NCBI RefSeq assembly: GCF_001651875.1
Contig: NZ_LNQB01000069.1
Location: 62,001-126,000, forward strand
Direction of reading: 5' to 3'
Source: Sinorhizobium saheli
Lineage (GTDB): Bacteria > Pseudomonadota > Alphaproteobacteria > Rhizobiales > Rhizobiaceae
Length of the DNA: 64,000 bases
Positions 35,377-45,105 of this stretch are shown here, in pieces. Position numbers and translations under genes: made by a program. Under the pieces are notes generated by a model that saw only the letters and a list, made by a program, of their open reading frames with translations, was not told the DNA's origin and made no database searches. How positions within the stretch are numbered: position 1 is the stretch's first letter; each line of letters begins with the position of its first letter.

Positions 35377-36951
35377 TCAGCCAAGCTGCCACGCAATGTA
35401 AAGAAGCGTTGCGGCGATCACCCAGAGCGCGATGCGGCCGGAGCGGTTGTGCCGTGCCTCGGCCCTGCCGATCGCCTCCGCGGTTTCCGCGTCGAAGCGC
35501 AGGCCGTTCTCGCTCATTGCCACGATTTCCGCCGAAAAACGCTCCGTCCGGGCGGCGATTTCCGGCGCCGCCTCGGCGATCCGGAGCGCCGCATGCAGGC
35601 CGTCGCGCAGGTCCGCGACGATGCGCTTCGGGCCGAGATTGTCGCGGATCCATTTGCCGACCACCGGTTCGGACGCCTTCCACATGTTGAAGCGCGGGTT
35701 GAGCGTGCGCGCCACGCCCTCGACGACGACCATCGTCTTCTGCAGCATGACGAGCTCGGGGCGCGTCTGCATGTCGAAGAGTTCGGTCACCTCGAAGAGC
35801 AGCGTCAGCAGTTTCGCCATCGAGATCGTCTCCGCCGGCTGGCCGTGGATCGGCTCGCCGATGGCGCGGATCGCCTGGGCGAAGCTCGCGGCATCGTGGT
35901 GGGAGGGGACGTAGCCCGCCTCGAAATGCACGTCGGCGACGCGCTGGTAGTCGCGCATGATGAAGCCGTAGAGGATCTCCGCGAGAAAGCGGCGTTCCTT
36001 CCGGCCGAGCCGGCCGACGATGCCCATGTCGACGGCGACGATATGGCCGGCCTCGTCGACGAAGAGGTTGCCCTGGTGCATGTCCGCATGGAAGAAGCCG
36101 TCGCGAAGCGTGTGGCGCAGGAACGACTGGATCAGCGTTTCGGCAAGCCTGTTGAGGTCGTGTCCGGCCCGCTTCAGGCCTTCGATGTCCGACATCTTCA
36201 CGCCGTCGATCCATTCCATGGTCACGACGTCGCGCCCCGTGCGTTCCCAGTCGACCCTGGGGACGCGAAAACCGGAATCTTCCTTGATGTTTGCCGCGAG
36301 CTCGGAAAGTGCCGCCGCCTCGAGCCTCAGATCCATCTCGATCTTGGTCGTCTGCTCGAGCGTCTTCGTGACCTCCACCGGCTTCAGCCGGCGCGTATAG
36401 GGCAGGAAGCGCTCCTGCATGCGCGAAACCAGGTACATAGCCTCAATGTCGGCGGCGAAGCGCTGGCGCACGCCAGGGCGGATGACCTTGACTGCAACCT
36501 TCTCGCGGCGGCCGTCGCGCATGACCACGGCGGGATGCACCTGCGCGATCGATGCCGCCGCCATCGGCTCGGAGAATTCGGCGAAGAGCGCCTCGACCGA
36601 GCGGCCGAGCGAGCCTTCGATGGCGGCCTTGGCCTCATGCTGCGGAAAGGTCGCCATGCGGTCCTGCAGGAGCGACAGGTCGGCGGCAAGCTCGGCGCCG
36701 ACGACATCGGGCCGTGTCGCCAGGAACTGGCCGATCTTGACATAGGAGGGGCCGAGCCGCTCGACGGCGCGGGCGAGTCGGCCGCTCCTCGCCTCGAGCC
36801 GCGCCTTGCGGCGGGCAAGCAGCTTGGCGAGCCTCTGCACGAAGCGTGCGAGCGGCGGAAGGTGTTCGGAAGGCACCGCCGAAAAGGCGTCCTCGCGCGC
36901 AAGCACCCAGCCGATCCGCACCAGACGGAAATATGCTCCGGGCGTACTCAT
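35377..36951 (-). CDS. ubiB: Ubiquinone biosynthesis ATPase-like kinase UbiB
   Basis: UbiB is an atypical protein-kinase-like (ABC1/ADCK) ATPase needed for ubiquinone synthesis. 524 residues with the family's KIGQ motif (GPSYVKIGQFLATRPDVV, residues 68-85), HADMHQGNLF and a C-terminal membrane helix (ALWVIAATLLYIAWQL). The ATG at 36951 is 4 bases after the ubiE stop, giving a tight ubiE-ubiB operon. Confidence 0.97.
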   Translation of the reverse strand: MSTPGAYFRLVRIGWVLAREDAFSAVPSEHLPPLARFVQRLAKLLARRKARLEARSGRLARAVERLGPSYVKIGQFLATRPDVVGAELAADLSLLQDRMATFPQHEAKAAIEGSLGRSVEALFAEFSEPMAAASIAQVHPAVVMRDGRREKVAVKVIRPGVRQRFAADIEAMYLVSRMQERFLPYTRRLKPVEVTKTLEQTTKIEMDLRLEAAALSELAANIKEDSGFRVPRVDWERTGRDVVTMEWIDGVKMSDIEGLKRAGHDLNRLAETLIQSFLRHTLRDGFFHADMHQGNLFVDEAGHIVAVDMGIVGRLGRKERRFLAEILYGFIMRDYQRVADVHFEAGYVPSHHDAASFAQAIRAIGEPIHGQPAETISMAKLLTLLFEVTELFDMQTRPELVMLQKTMVVVEGVARTLNPRFNMWKASEPVVGKWIRDNLGPKRIVADLRDGLHAALRIAEAAPEIAARTERFSAEIVAMSENGLRFDAETAEAIGRAEARHNRSGRIALWVIAATLLYIAWQLG

Positions 36952-36955
36952 GCGG

Positions 36956-37732
36956 TCAGATTTTCCAGCCGGAATGGAGGGCCGCGATGCCGCCGGTATA
37001 GTTGGTGAAGGAAACGCGGGCGAAGCCGGCATTGCGGATCATGGCGGCGAAATCGCGCTGGTTGGGGAACTTCCGGATCGACTCGACGAGATACTGATAG
37101 GGCGCGTCGTCGCCGGTGATGAGCTTGCCGAACTTCGGGATCGCGTTGAAGGACCAGGCGTCGTAGAAGCGATCGAGAAGCGGCATCTCGACTTCGGAGA
37201 ATTCGAGCACCAGCAGCCGGCCGCCGCGCTTAAGCACGCGGTAGGCCTCCTTGAGCGCCACCTCGATGCGCGGCACGTTCCGAATGCCGAAGGCGATCGT
37301 ATAGGCGTCGAAGGAATTCGCCGCGAAGGGCAGGTCCTCGGCATTCGCTTCGACGAAATCGAGATTGTCGACGAGCCCCCTCTTGCGGGCGCGTTCCGCG
37401 CCGACGGCGAGCATCGAGCCGTTGATGTCGAGGACGGTCGCGTGCGCCTTGCGGCCCGAGGCCTCGATGATGCGGAAGGCGATGTCGCCGGTGCCGCCGG
37501 CGACGTCGAGCACCCGGAAATCGTCTCGCCGCGGCGGGTTGAGCGCCGCGACCATCGCGTCCTTCCAGACGCGGTGAAGGCCCGCAGACATCACGTCGTT
37601 CATGATGTCGTAGCGCTTGGCGACCTTGTGGAAGACGTCGTTGACGAGCGGTTGCTTCTCGCCCGCGCCGACTTCCCGGAAACCGAAGGAGGTCTCCATT
37701 CCGCCATCCGCCGATACGCGCTCATCCGCCAT
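36956..37732 (-). CDS. ubiE: Ubiquinone/menaquinone C-methyltransferase
   Basis: UbiE performs the SAM-dependent C-methylation in ubiquinone synthesis. 258 residues, the usual size, from the ATG at 37732 ([20 protein letters not shown]). The SAM motif I is [13 protein letters not shown] and the UbiE signatures [18 protein letters not shown] and [20 protein letters not shown] are present. First gene of the ubiE-ubiB pair; divergent from mutM. Confidence 0.98.
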   Translation of the reverse strand: MADERVSADGGMETSFGFREVGAGEKQPLVNDVFHKVAKRYDIMNDVMSAGLHRVWKDAMVAALNPPRRDDFRVLDVAGGTGDIAFRIIEASGRKAHATVLDINGSMLAVGAERARKRGLVDNLDFVEANAEDLPFAANSFDAYTIAFGIRNVPRIEVALKEAYRVLKRGGRLLVLEFSEVEMPLLDRFYDAWSFNAIPKFGKLITGDDAPYQYLVESIRKFPNQRDFAAMIRNAGFARVSFTNYTGGIAALHSGWKI

Positions 37733-37957
37733 CCCGAGACTCCACTTCAACGAAATTTGCCGGCACCATAGCGAAATCCTCCCCCACGCGCTATCTCAGC
37801 GGCGGTGAACGGCCCCGGCCTTCGCGGCTATGCGTCTTTCGGACGCACGAAGGTCGCGGTAACACTTTGAATTGCGACACCCTATAGGGCATCAATCCCG
37901 CGATGGGAATGCGTCTCATGGGGACGGAATGAAGAAAGAACAAGGGAAAGACGGCCG

Positions 37958-38848
37958 ATGCCGGAATTGCCTGAGGTAGAGACGGTCAAGCGCGGATTGG
38001 CGCCGACGATGGAAGGGGCGCTTCTGGTCAGGGCCGAATTGCGCCGGCCGGACCTGCGCTTTCCGTTCCCCGAGAATTTCGCCGCCGCGGTTTCCGGCCG
38101 CCGCATCGTCGCGCTGTCGCGGCGCGCCAAATATCTGATGATCGATCTCGAGGGCGGCGACGTGATCATCGCGCATCTCGGCATGTCCGGCTCGTTCCGC
38201 ATCGAGGCCGGCGCCGAACCGGCCACGCCCGGCGCCTTCCACCACCCGCGCCGCAAGGACGAGAAGCACGACCACGTGATCTTCCATCTGGACGCGCCGG
38301 CCGGCCCGGCGCGGGTGATCTACAACGATCCGCGCCGCTTCGGCTTCATGGATCTGGCGCGGCGCGACAGGATTGCCGAGCATGTCTTCTTCCGCGATCT
38401 GGGCGAGGAGCCGACCGGCAACGCCCTCGATGCCGCCTATCTCGCCGCCCGCTTCGCCGGCAAGGCGCAGCCGCTGAAGGCCGCCCTTCTCGACCAGAAG
38501 ACGATCGCCGGGCTCGGCAACATCTATGTCTGCGAGGCGCTTTGGCGCTCCGGCCTGTCGCCCCAAAGGCCGGCCGGCTCTGTCGTAGACGGCAAGGGGC
38601 GTCCGAAACGGGCACTTTCCGCGCTGACGGAGGCCATTCGCGCGGTCATTGCCGATGCGATCGCTGCCGGCGGGTCGTCCTTGAAGGACCACATCCAGGC
38701 GGATGGCAGCCTCGGCTATTTCCAGCACAGCTTCTCCGTCTACGACCGGGAAGGCGAGGCTTGCCGCACGCCCGGCTGTCGCGGTACGGTCGCCCGCATC
38801 GTCCAGGCCGGGCGCTCGACCTTCCATTGCCCGCGCTGCCAGAAATAG
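37958..38848 (+). CDS. mutM: Formamidopyrimidine-DNA glycosylase
   Basis: MutM (Fpg) removes 8-oxoguanine and formamidopyrimidines. 296 residues, with the catalytic N-terminus [13 protein letters not shown] (Pro2 nucleophile, Glu3), the central NPDRRFGF-like [11 protein letters not shown] and the C-terminal zinc finger (CRTPGC ... CPRCQK). The ubiE/mutM divergent arrangement is conserved in rhizobia. Confidence 0.98.
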   Translation: MPELPEVETVKRGLAPTMEGALLVRAELRRPDLRFPFPENFAAAVSGRRIVALSRRAKYLMIDLEGGDVIIAHLGMSGSFRIEAGAEPATPGAFHHPRRKDEKHDHVIFHLDAPAGPARVIYNDPRRFGFMDLARRDRIAEHVFFRDLGEEPTGNALDAAYLAARFAGKAQPLKAALLDQKTIAGLGNIYVCEALWRSGLSPQRPAGSVVDGKGRPKRALSALTEAIRAVIADAIAAGGSSLKDHIQADGSLGYFQHSFSVYDREGEACRTPGCRGTVARIVQAGRSTFHCPRCQK

Positions 38849-38850
38849 CC

Positions 38851-38958
38851 CTGCTGCATGTTTCCTTAAATCGATGCGGATCTAAGAATAGGAACATGCA
38901 GCAGTTCAAAGTGCTGCAGCGACCCTTGCCCGTCTGACAGGGACGCGCGGCGCCGCAG
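38851..38958. repeat. Double-hairpin repeat R2, copy 4
   Basis: CTGCTGCATGTTTCCTTAAA ... GGAACATGCAGCAG, the linker TTCAAAGTGCTGCAGCGACC, and the right hairpin with GGACGCGCGGCGCCGCAG. It fills the gap between mutM and the enoyl-CoA hydratase gene. The best-preserved hairpin arms of the four copies. Confidence 0.9.
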
Positions 38959-38987
38959 AAGTATCAATCGAAGTGGAGGAGAAGAGG

Positions 38988-39761
38988 ATGAGTTACGAGA
39001 CGCTGTTGGTCGAAACGCGCGGGCGCGTGGGGCTGATCACGCTCAACCGGCCGCAGGCGCTGAACGCGCTGAATTCGGTCGTGATGCGCGAGCTCGACGC
39101 GGCGCTCAAGGCCTTCGATGCCGACAAGGCGGTCGGCGCGATCGTCATCACCGGCTCCGAGAAGGCCTTTGCCGCGGGCGCCGACATCAAGGAGATGCAA
39201 TCGCTCGATTTCGTCGGCAGCTATCTTGGCGATTTCCTCGGCGGCTGGGAGCATGTCGCCGGTGCCCGCAAGCCGATGATCGCAGCCGTTTCGGGCTTTG
39301 CGCTCGGCGGCGGCTGCGAGCTCGCCATGATGTGCGACTTCATCATCGCGTCGGAGACGGCGAAGTTCGGCCAGCCGGAGATCACCCTCGCCGTCATTCC
39401 CGGCATGGGCGGCTCGCAGCGACTGACCCGCGCCGTCGGCAAGGCGAAGGCGATGGACCTTATTCTCACCGGCCGTATGATGGACGCGGCCGAGGCCGAG
39501 CGTTCGGGGCTAGTCGCGCGGGTGGTGGCGCCGGAGAAGCTTCTCGACGAGGCGCTCGGCGCGGCCGAGAAGATTGCCTCCTTCTCGCTGCCGGCGGTGA
39601 TGATGGCCAAGGAGGCGGTCAACCGCTCGCTGGAGGTCACCCTCGCCGAGGGCCTGCGCTTCGAGCGGCGGCTGTTCCAGTCGCTTTTCGCGACCGCCGA
39701 CCAGAAGGAGGGGATGGCCGCCTTCGTCGAAAAGCGCAAGGCGGACTTCAAGCACCGGTGA
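38988..39761 (+). CDS. Enoyl-CoA hydratase
   Basis: A 257-residue crotonase-fold enzyme that hydrates trans-2-enoyl-CoA in beta-oxidation. The oxyanion-hole segments [12 protein letters not shown] and [14 protein letters not shown] and the second catalytic region [19 protein letters not shown] (both acid/base glutamates present) fit a short-chain enoyl-CoA hydratase. The ATG at 38988 follows GGAGGAGAAGAGG. Monocistronic. Confidence 0.95.
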   Translation: MSYETLLVETRGRVGLITLNRPQALNALNSVVMRELDAALKAFDADKAVGAIVITGSEKAFAAGADIKEMQSLDFVGSYLGDFLGGWEHVAGARKPMIAAVSGFALGGGCELAMMCDFIIASETAKFGQPEITLAVIPGMGGSQRLTRAVGKAKAMDLILTGRMMDAAEAERSGLVARVVAPEKLLDEALGAAEKIASFSLPAVMMAKEAVNRSLEVTLAEGLRFERRLFQSLFATADQKEGMAAFVEKRKADFKHR

Positions 39762-39806
39762 GCGGCCACGAGGGATATTTGCCGGCGGGTTTTCGCAAAA
39801 TGCGCG

Positions 39807-39835
39807 TTGACGCCAGCACGGTTTCCCGCTATACG
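39807..39835 (+). promoter_or_regulatory. Sigma-70-type promoter of rpsT
   Basis: -35 TTGACG (39807-39812), a 17-base spacer and -10 TATACG (39830-39835), close to the rhizobial CTTGAC-N17-CTATAT consensus. The rpsT start is 129 bases past the -10, leaving a leader of about 120 bases. Confidence 0.75.
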
Positions 39836-39963
39836 CCGCCCTCAGTCAGGAACGCCCCCAAGCGAGGCTTTCCGATAATGCTCCCGAATTGCTTTGATGA
39901 CAGGTCGCAGTGACCCGGCACGGCGAAGGCGGAGTTCATGTCAGTTTTCGTAGAGAGGCATCG

Positions 39964-40230
39964 ATGGCCAATACAACTTCGGCGAAAAAGGCGACCCGCA
40001 AGATCGCTCGCCGCACTGCAGTGAACAAGGCTCGCCGTTCGCGCGTCCGCAGCTTCGTCCGCAAGGTTGAAGAGGCGCTCGCCTCCGGCGATCAGGCAGC
40101 CGCCGCCGCCGCCCTTAAGGCGGCACAGCCGGAACTGATGCGCGCCGCCACCAAGGGCGTGCTGCATGCCAACACGGCATCGCGCAAAGTTTCGCGTCTG
40201 GCCCAGCGCGTGAAGGCACTTTCGGCCTAA
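39964..40230 (+). CDS. rpsT: 30S ribosomal protein S20
   Basis: S20 binds the 5' domain of 16S rRNA early in 30S assembly. 88 residues, strongly basic, starting [20 protein letters not shown]. It has its own promoter and terminator. The long leader could carry feedback control by S20, but I see no clear structure. Confidence 0.99.
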   Translation: MANTTSAKKATRKIARRTAVNKARRSRVRSFVRKVEEALASGDQAAAAAALKAAQPELMRAATKGVLHANTASRKVSRLAQRVKALSA

Positions 40231-40256
40231 TCCGGCTAAATAAAAAATGGTTGAAG

Positions 40257-40287
40257 AAAAGCCCGGCGCTCGCGCCGGGCTTTTCGG
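40257..40287 (+). terminator. Rho-independent terminator of rpsT
   Basis: GCCCGGCG-CT-CGCGCCGGGC followed by TTTT, 27 bases past the rpsT stop; the A run on its left makes it likely to work in both directions. Confidence 0.9.
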
Positions 40288-41150
40288 ATTCATCCCGTTG
40301 TCGCCGCCGCGGTGAATTTCCCGACCGGTAATTGTGTCATGGTGATGACAAGTTTTATGCAATGATTTCAATCGGTTGCGGGAGGTGGTTGCGGTGCGCG
40401 CCGTCTCTCTGCGCGCCAGACTCGCGTCCGAAGTGAGTCAAGCGAATTTTTATTTTTTTTCTTTTTTGCCAGCTAAGCAAGAAGCCAAAAAACAAAACCC
40501 TTGATTCGACAGCGATTCTCGATGGACTCGGGAGGGGCATGCAAAACGCGCCGCGAGAGTCAACTGTCGGCGTCCAGCGACGGGCAAAAAACCCGATTGA
40601 TCTTGCCGGGCGATCCTGCCTAAATGGCTCCCACAGGGGACGCGGATCATATCTGTACGAGGAAGTTTGAAGGTCATCTCAACGGGATGGCTTCGGGCTT
40701 TCCGTTCTCTGTGGCGGGGACACTCCACGTCGTCAATCAGACAAGTTCGAGATGATAAAGCCGGGCGAGGCTTCGTTCCGGAACGAGGAATTTCGTCTTG
40801 TGGTTGCGGTGCGCGAGTCTCCGTCGACCGTGTCGCGTTGGAGGAGGAAGGAGCGCCTGGCCGTCCGCTTCGTACGAGGGTGCGGGTCGGCCGATCACGA
40901 GGAAAATGGTTCCGTGCGGGGCTTGAAAGCAGCCGGACGGAATCGGTAAGGCGAGGCGCGAGGGGACATCTGCCTGGAGACCAGGCGGGTGCGCGCAGCA
41001 CGCACCGCGGCGGAGTATGAGGAGTCCGGCTCGGTGCGAATGGGCGTTCGTTGGGCGCGGCATGGCTTCGAGGCGGCCGTGGCAGGCGGGCATAAGAGAT
41101 GAGGCCGGCAGCGATGACGGCATCGGAGAATGATATTGGAAGGCGGCAAC
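40288..41150. promoter_or_regulatory. Long regulatory gap upstream of dnaA with GANTC cluster
   Basis: 863 bases without a credible gene. Positions 40441-40500 are very AT-rich (T and A tracts). Six GANTC sites, the target of the cell-cycle methyltransferase CcrM, fall within 40419-40561 (at 40419, 40435, 40503, 40514, 40525, 40557), with others at 40287, 40815 and 41022. The dnaA promoter must lie here; a CTTGAT at 40500 is a possible -35 without a clear -10. No TTATCCACA-type DnaA boxes were seen, so this does not look like an origin. Confidence 0.6.
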
Positions 41151-42680
41151 ATGCAGATGAATTTGGCGACGGCACCTGAAGGTTTTCAGGCCGGAAGCAA
41201 TCAGTCTCAGGCGGCGGGGGAAAAACACGACATGCGGCATGACGCACTTTTTGAGCGGGTAAGTGCGCGTTTGAAAGCCCAGGTCGGTCCGGATGTCTTC
41301 GCAAGCTGGTTTGGACGCCTCAAGCTCCATTCTGTGTCGAAGAGCGTCGTGCGCCTCTCGGTGCCGACGACGTTTCTGAAGTCCTGGATCAACAACCGCT
41401 ATCTCGATCTGATCACCACGCTGTTCCAGCAGGAGGACGGCGAGATCCTGAAGGTGGAGATCCTCGTGCGCACCGCGACGCGCGGCCACCGTCCGGCAGT
41501 CCACGAAGAGGCGGTTCCCGCGGCAGCCGAGCCGGCGCCCGCCGCAGCGCCCCGCCGCCCGCAATCGCCCCAGCCGGTGGCGAGCGCCGTCGCCGCAACG
41601 GTCGCGGCCGCGGCGGCAAAGCCCGCGCAGGCGCCGCTTTTCGGCTCGCCGCTCGACCAGCGCTACACCTTCGACAGTTTCGTCGAGGGCTCGTCGAACC
41701 GGGTGGCGCTCGCCGCCGCCCGCACGATCGCCGAGGCCGGTGCCGGCGCCGTGCGCTTCAATCCGCTGTTCATCCATTCGAGCGTCGGCCTCGGCAAGAC
41801 GCATCTTTTGCAGGCGATCGCCCTTGCCGCGCTCCAGTCCGCCCGGGCGCCGCGCGTCGTCTATTTGACGGCCGAATATTTCATGTGGCGCTTCGCAACG
41901 GCGATCCGCGACAATGACGCGCTGTCGCTCAAGGAGTCGCTGCGCAACATCGACCTGCTCATCATCGACGACATGCAGTTCCTGCAGGGCAAGTCGATCC
42001 AGCACGAGTTCTGCCATCTCCTGAACATGCTGCTCGACTCCGCGAGGCAGGTCGTCGTCGCGGCCGACCGGGCCCCGTGGGAGCTCGAGTCGCTCGACAG
42101 CCGCGTCCGCTCGCGGCTTCAGGGCGGTGTGGCGATCGAGATGGAAGGGCCCGACTACGACATGCGCCTCGAGATGCTGAAGCGCCGGCTCGAGGCCGCC
42201 CGCCAGGACGACGGATCGCTGGAGATTCCGCAGGAGATCCTGTGCCACGTCGCCCGCAACGTGACGGCAAGCGGCCGAGAGCTGGAGGGGGCATTCAACC
42301 AGCTTCTCTTCCGCCGTTCCTTCGAGCCGCAGCTTTCGATCGAGCGGGTCGACGAACTGCTCGGCCATCTGGTCAATGCCGGCGAGCCGCGCCGCGTGCG
42401 CATCGAGGACATCCAGCGCGTCGTCGCCAAGCACTACAACGTCTCGCGCCAGGAACTGGTCTCGAACCGCCGCACGCGCGTCATCGTCAAGCCGCGCCAG
42501 ATCGCCATGTATCTGTCGAAGACGCTGACGCCGCGCTCCTTCCCGGAGATCGGCCGCCGCTTCGGCGGGCGCGACCACACCACCGTGCTGCACGCCGTGC
42601 GCAAGATCGAGGAATTGATCGCCGCCGACACCAAGCTCAGCCACGAGATCGAGCTGCTGAAGCGGCTGATCAACGAATAA
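41151..42680 (+). CDS. dnaA: Chromosomal replication initiator DnaA
   Basis: DnaA binds the origin and loads the helicase. 509 residues from the ATG at 41151 (site GGAAGGCGGCAAC). N-terminal helicase-loading domain I (about 28-105), an alanine/proline-rich linker (115-165), AAA+ domain with Walker A SSVGLGKT (210-217) and Walker [11 protein letters not shown], and the C-terminal DNA-binding domain with [10 protein letters not shown]. An internal ATG at residue 28 ([10 protein letters not shown]) is an alternative start. dnaN is not adjacent. Confidence 0.98.
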   Translation: MQMNLATAPEGFQAGSNQSQAAGEKHDMRHDALFERVSARLKAQVGPDVFASWFGRLKLHSVSKSVVRLSVPTTFLKSWINNRYLDLITTLFQQEDGEILKVEILVRTATRGHRPAVHEEAVPAAAEPAPAAAPRRPQSPQPVASAVAATVAAAAAKPAQAPLFGSPLDQRYTFDSFVEGSSNRVALAAARTIAEAGAGAVRFNPLFIHSSVGLGKTHLLQAIALAALQSARAPRVVYLTAEYFMWRFATAIRDNDALSLKESLRNIDLLIIDDMQFLQGKSIQHEFCHLLNMLLDSARQVVVAADRAPWELESLDSRVRSRLQGGVAIEMEGPDYDMRLEMLKRRLEAARQDDGSLEIPQEILCHVARNVTASGRELEGAFNQLLFRRSFEPQLSIERVDELLGHLVNAGEPRRVRIEDIQRVVAKHYNVSRQELVSNRRTRVIVKPRQIAMYLSKTLTPRSFPEIGRRFGGRDHTTVLHAVRKIEELIAADTKLSHEIELLKRLINE

Positions 42681-42707
42681 GGCAACAACAGGTAAGCAGT
42701 GACTTAC

Positions 42708-42734
42708 AAGAGGCCCGGCTCCGCCGGGCCTCTT
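42708..42734 (+). terminator. Rho-independent terminator of dnaA
   Basis: AAGAGGCCCGG-CTCCG-CCGGGCCTCTT, an eleven-base perfect stem, 27 bases past the dnaA stop. The T run is short (TCTTCGTT). Confidence 0.85.
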
Positions 42735-42840
42735 CGTTGCGCCATGCGTGTGCGTGCCGTGCGCGACGGCGGCGCATCACATTGCCGCCGCTTCGGCGAA
42801 TTTCACACGCGATGCACCCGAGCGTTTTTTTCGCCGCGCT

Positions 42841-42867
42841 TGTCGGCTATCACTTGCTTCAATCGTC
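42841..42867 (+). promoter_or_regulatory. ECF42-type promoter, copy 1 (before the yciI-like gene)
   Basis: TGTCGG (42841-42846), a 17-base spacer, then CGTC (42864-42867), 27 bases before the DGPF gene. The layout matches the TGTCGA plus CGA/TC motifs reported for ECF42 sigma factors and is repeated exactly at 44551-44577. Confidence 0.65.
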
Positions 42868-42893
42868 TTCAGATCAGAGCGGGAGAAGTCTCA

Positions 42894-43268
42894 ATGCTTT
42901 ACGCGGTGCTTTGCTACAATGATGAAAGCGTCACCAGTGCCTGGAGCAAGGAGGAGGACGAGCGCGTCATGCGTGACCTTACCGCCGTCCAGCGCAAGTA
43001 TGTGGAGGCCGGCAAGCTGGGGCCGGTCGCGCGGCTGTTGCCGACGACCGCCGCCACGACGCTGCGCCACAGGGTCGGCGAGACGATCGTCATCGACGGG
43101 CCCTTCGCCGAAACCAAGGAGCAACTGCTCGGCTTCTACCTGATCGATTGCGGATCGCTCGACGAGGCCCTCGACTTCGCCCGCGACTTGAGCACCGCCA
43201 ATCCGAGCGCCGGCTCCTACGAGGTTCGCCCGCTTGCTCTCTATAAACCCGGTGAGCTTGCCCCATGA
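42894..43268 (+). CDS. YciI/DGPF family protein (ECF42 partner)
   Basis: A 124-residue YCII-related protein named for its DGPF motif, here residues 68-71 (VIDGPFAETKEQLLGFYLID). Such proteins are the constant genomic partners of ECF42 sigma factors; their biochemical role is unknown. The ATG at 42894 has a GGGAGAAGTC site. Its TGA overlaps the sigma-factor ATG (ATGA at 43265-43268), so the two are translationally coupled. Confidence 0.93.
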   Translation: MLYAVLCYNDESVTSAWSKEEDERVMRDLTAVQRKYVEAGKLGPVARLLPTTAATTLRHRVGETIVIDGPFAETKEQLLGFYLIDCGSLDEALDFARDLSTANPSAGSYEVRPLALYKPGELAP

Positions 43269-44536
43269 CCGACACGGCCTGGATCGACCTCGCCCTGGTT
43301 TCGGCGCGCCCGCAGGCGATGGGGGCGCTGCTGCGCTACTTCCGCAATCTCGATCTGGCGGAGGAAGCCTTCCAGGAGGCTTGCATCCGGGCACTGAAGA
43401 CCTGGCCGAAGAACGGTCCGCCGCGCGACCCGGCCGCCTGGCTGATTTTCGTCGGCCGCAACAGCGGCATCGACAGGGTCCGGCGGCAAGCGCGCGAGAC
43501 GGCGCTGCCGCCGGAAGAGCTGCTTTCCGATCTCGAAGACCGCGAAAGCGAACTCGCCGACCGGCTCGACGGCTCCCATTACCGCGACGACATCCTGCGG
43601 CTGCTCTTCGTGTGCAGCAACCCGGTGCTGCCGGCGACCCAGCAGATCGCGCTGGCGCTGCGGATCGTCTCCGGCCTGTCGGTCAGCCAGATCGCCCGCG
43701 CCTTCCTGGTGAGCGAAGCGGCGATGGAGCAGCGCATCACCCGCGCCAAGGCGCGCGTGGCGGCGGCCGGCATTCCCTTCGAGACGCCGGACGCCGGCGA
43801 CCGCGCCGAACGCCTCGCGGCCGTCGCGACGATGATCTATCTCGTCTTCAACGAAGGCTATTCGGCGATGAACGGCCCGGACGGCGTATCCGCCGATCTT
43901 TGCGACGAGGCGATCCGGCTCGCCCGGCTGCTCCTCAGGCTGTTTCCGGCCGAACCGGAAATCATGGGGCTGACGGCGCTCCTGCTCCTGCAGCATTCGC
44001 GCGCCCGCGCCCGCTTCGACGCGAGGGGCGCCATCGTCCTGCTCGAGGATCAGGACCGGCGATTGTGGAACCGGCCGATGATCAACGAGGCGCTGGCGAT
44101 GATCGACAAGGCGATGCGCCATCGCCGCCCGGGCCCCTACCAGATCCAGGCAGCGATCGCCGCGCTCCATGCGCGCGCCGGACGCCCGGAAGAGACGGAC
44201 TGGACGGAGATCGACCTCCTCTACCAGGCGCTCGAGCGCCTGCAGCCGTCACCGGTCATCACGCTCAACCGCGCTGTCGCCGTCTCGAAGCGCGAAGGGC
44301 CGGAAGCTGCGCTGGCGATGGTCGAGCCGCTCGGCGACAGGCTCTCGGGCTATTTCTACTACCACGGCCTGCGCGGCGGGCTGCTCAAGCAGATGGGCCG
44401 GGCACGCGAGGCGCGGATCGCCTTCGACCGGGCGATCGCCCTGGCGACCAATGCGGCGGAGGCGGCCTATATCCGCTTGCAGCTCGATCACCTCGAAGCC
44501 GAGGCGGCGGCGCCCGCGCAGGAAGAAAAGCGATAG
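43265..44536 (+). CDS. ECF42-type RNA polymerase sigma factor with TPR extension
   Basis: A 423-residue extracytoplasmic-function sigma factor. Region 2 lies at about 8-75 (LDLAEEAFQEACIRALKTWP) and region 4 at about 110-165 (LSVSQIARAFLVSEAAMEQR). A long C-terminal extension (about 180-415) contains the conserved YLVFNEGYSA segment and TPR-like helices (LNRAVAVSKREGPEAALAMV, GRAREARIAFDRAI). ECF42 proteins lack a classical anti-sigma factor; the extension is thought to control activity. No anti-sigma gene is present here, in agreement. Confidence 0.95.
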   Translation: MTDTAWIDLALVSARPQAMGALLRYFRNLDLAEEAFQEACIRALKTWPKNGPPRDPAAWLIFVGRNSGIDRVRRQARETALPPEELLSDLEDRESELADRLDGSHYRDDILRLLFVCSNPVLPATQQIALALRIVSGLSVSQIARAFLVSEAAMEQRITRAKARVAAAGIPFETPDAGDRAERLAAVATMIYLVFNEGYSAMNGPDGVSADLCDEAIRLARLLLRLFPAEPEIMGLTALLLLQHSRARARFDARGAIVLLEDQDRRLWNRPMINEALAMIDKAMRHRRPGPYQIQAAIAALHARAGRPEETDWTEIDLLYQALERLQPSPVITLNRAVAVSKREGPEAALAMVEPLGDRLSGYFYYHGLRGGLLKQMGRAREARIAFDRAIALATNAAEAAYIRLQLDHLEAEAAAPAQEEKR

Positions 44537-44550
44537 AAAATTCGCGGGGC

Positions 44551-44577
44551 TGTCGGGCGCCGGCCTCCTCCTTCGTC
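44551..44577 (+). promoter_or_regulatory. ECF42-type promoter, copy 2 (before the SRPBCC gene)
   Basis: TGTCGG (44551-44556), spacer of exactly 17 bases, CGTC (44574-44577), 33 bases before the SRPBCC start. Same layout as 42841-42867, with similar flanks (CTGTCGG; TTCGTCCTT against ATCGTCTTC). Confidence 0.65.
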
Positions 44578-44609
44578 CTTGGATCGACACCAACATGGAG
44601 GAATTGAAA

Positions 44610-45092
44610 ATGACTGCAGCGACCGAGACCAGGCCCGCCGGCGAACGCGAACTGGTTCTGACCCGCCTGATCGATGCCCCGCGCGAAAAGGTCTATCGCG
44701 CCTTCACCGACCCGGAGCTCCTGAAGCAATGGTTCGCGCCCCTGCCGTGGACGATCACGGAAGCCGAGCTCGATGTCAGGCCGGGCGGCACCAATCGCTT
44801 CGTCATGCGCTCGCCGGAAGGCGAGCTCTATCCCAATCAGGGCGTCTATCTGGAGGTCGTACCGAACGAGAAGATCGTCGTCACCGATGCCTATAGCGAG
44901 GCCTGGAAGCCGTCGGAGAAACCGTTCATGACCGCGATCATGACCTTCGAGGACGAGGGCGGCAGGACCCGCTACACGGCCCGCGCCCTGCACTGGAGCG
45001 TCGAGGACCGACAAGCGCATGAGAAGATGGGATTCCATGAGGGCTGGGGCCAATGCGCCGATCAGCTTGCGGCACTCGTCGCAAAACTCTGA
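44610..45092 (+). CDS. SRPBCC (AHSA1-like) domain protein
   Basis: A 160-residue START-like protein of the AHSA1/CalC type, with the family signature LIDAPREKVYRAFTDPELLK at residues 20-39 and WFAPLPWTITEAELDVRPGG following. Such proteins bind hydrophobic ligands in a deep pocket. The start at 44610 follows a GGAGGAATTGAAA site (an ATG at 44595 lies in that site). Third gene of the ECF42 locus, with its own ECF42-like promoter. Confidence 0.92.
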   Translation: MTAATETRPAGERELVLTRLIDAPREKVYRAFTDPELLKQWFAPLPWTITEAELDVRPGGTNRFVMRSPEGELYPNQGVYLEVVPNEKIVVTDAYSEAWKPSEKPFMTAIMTFEDEGGRTRYTARALHWSVEDRQAHEKMGFHEGWGQCADQLAALVAKL

Positions 45093-45105
45093 GAGGAGGA
45101 TCATC

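Noticed and set aside
40288-41150. Replication origin beside dnaA
   Set aside because: No DnaA-box cluster was seen, and rhizobial origins are not known to lie next to dnaA. The AT-rich tract is better explained as promoter DNA.
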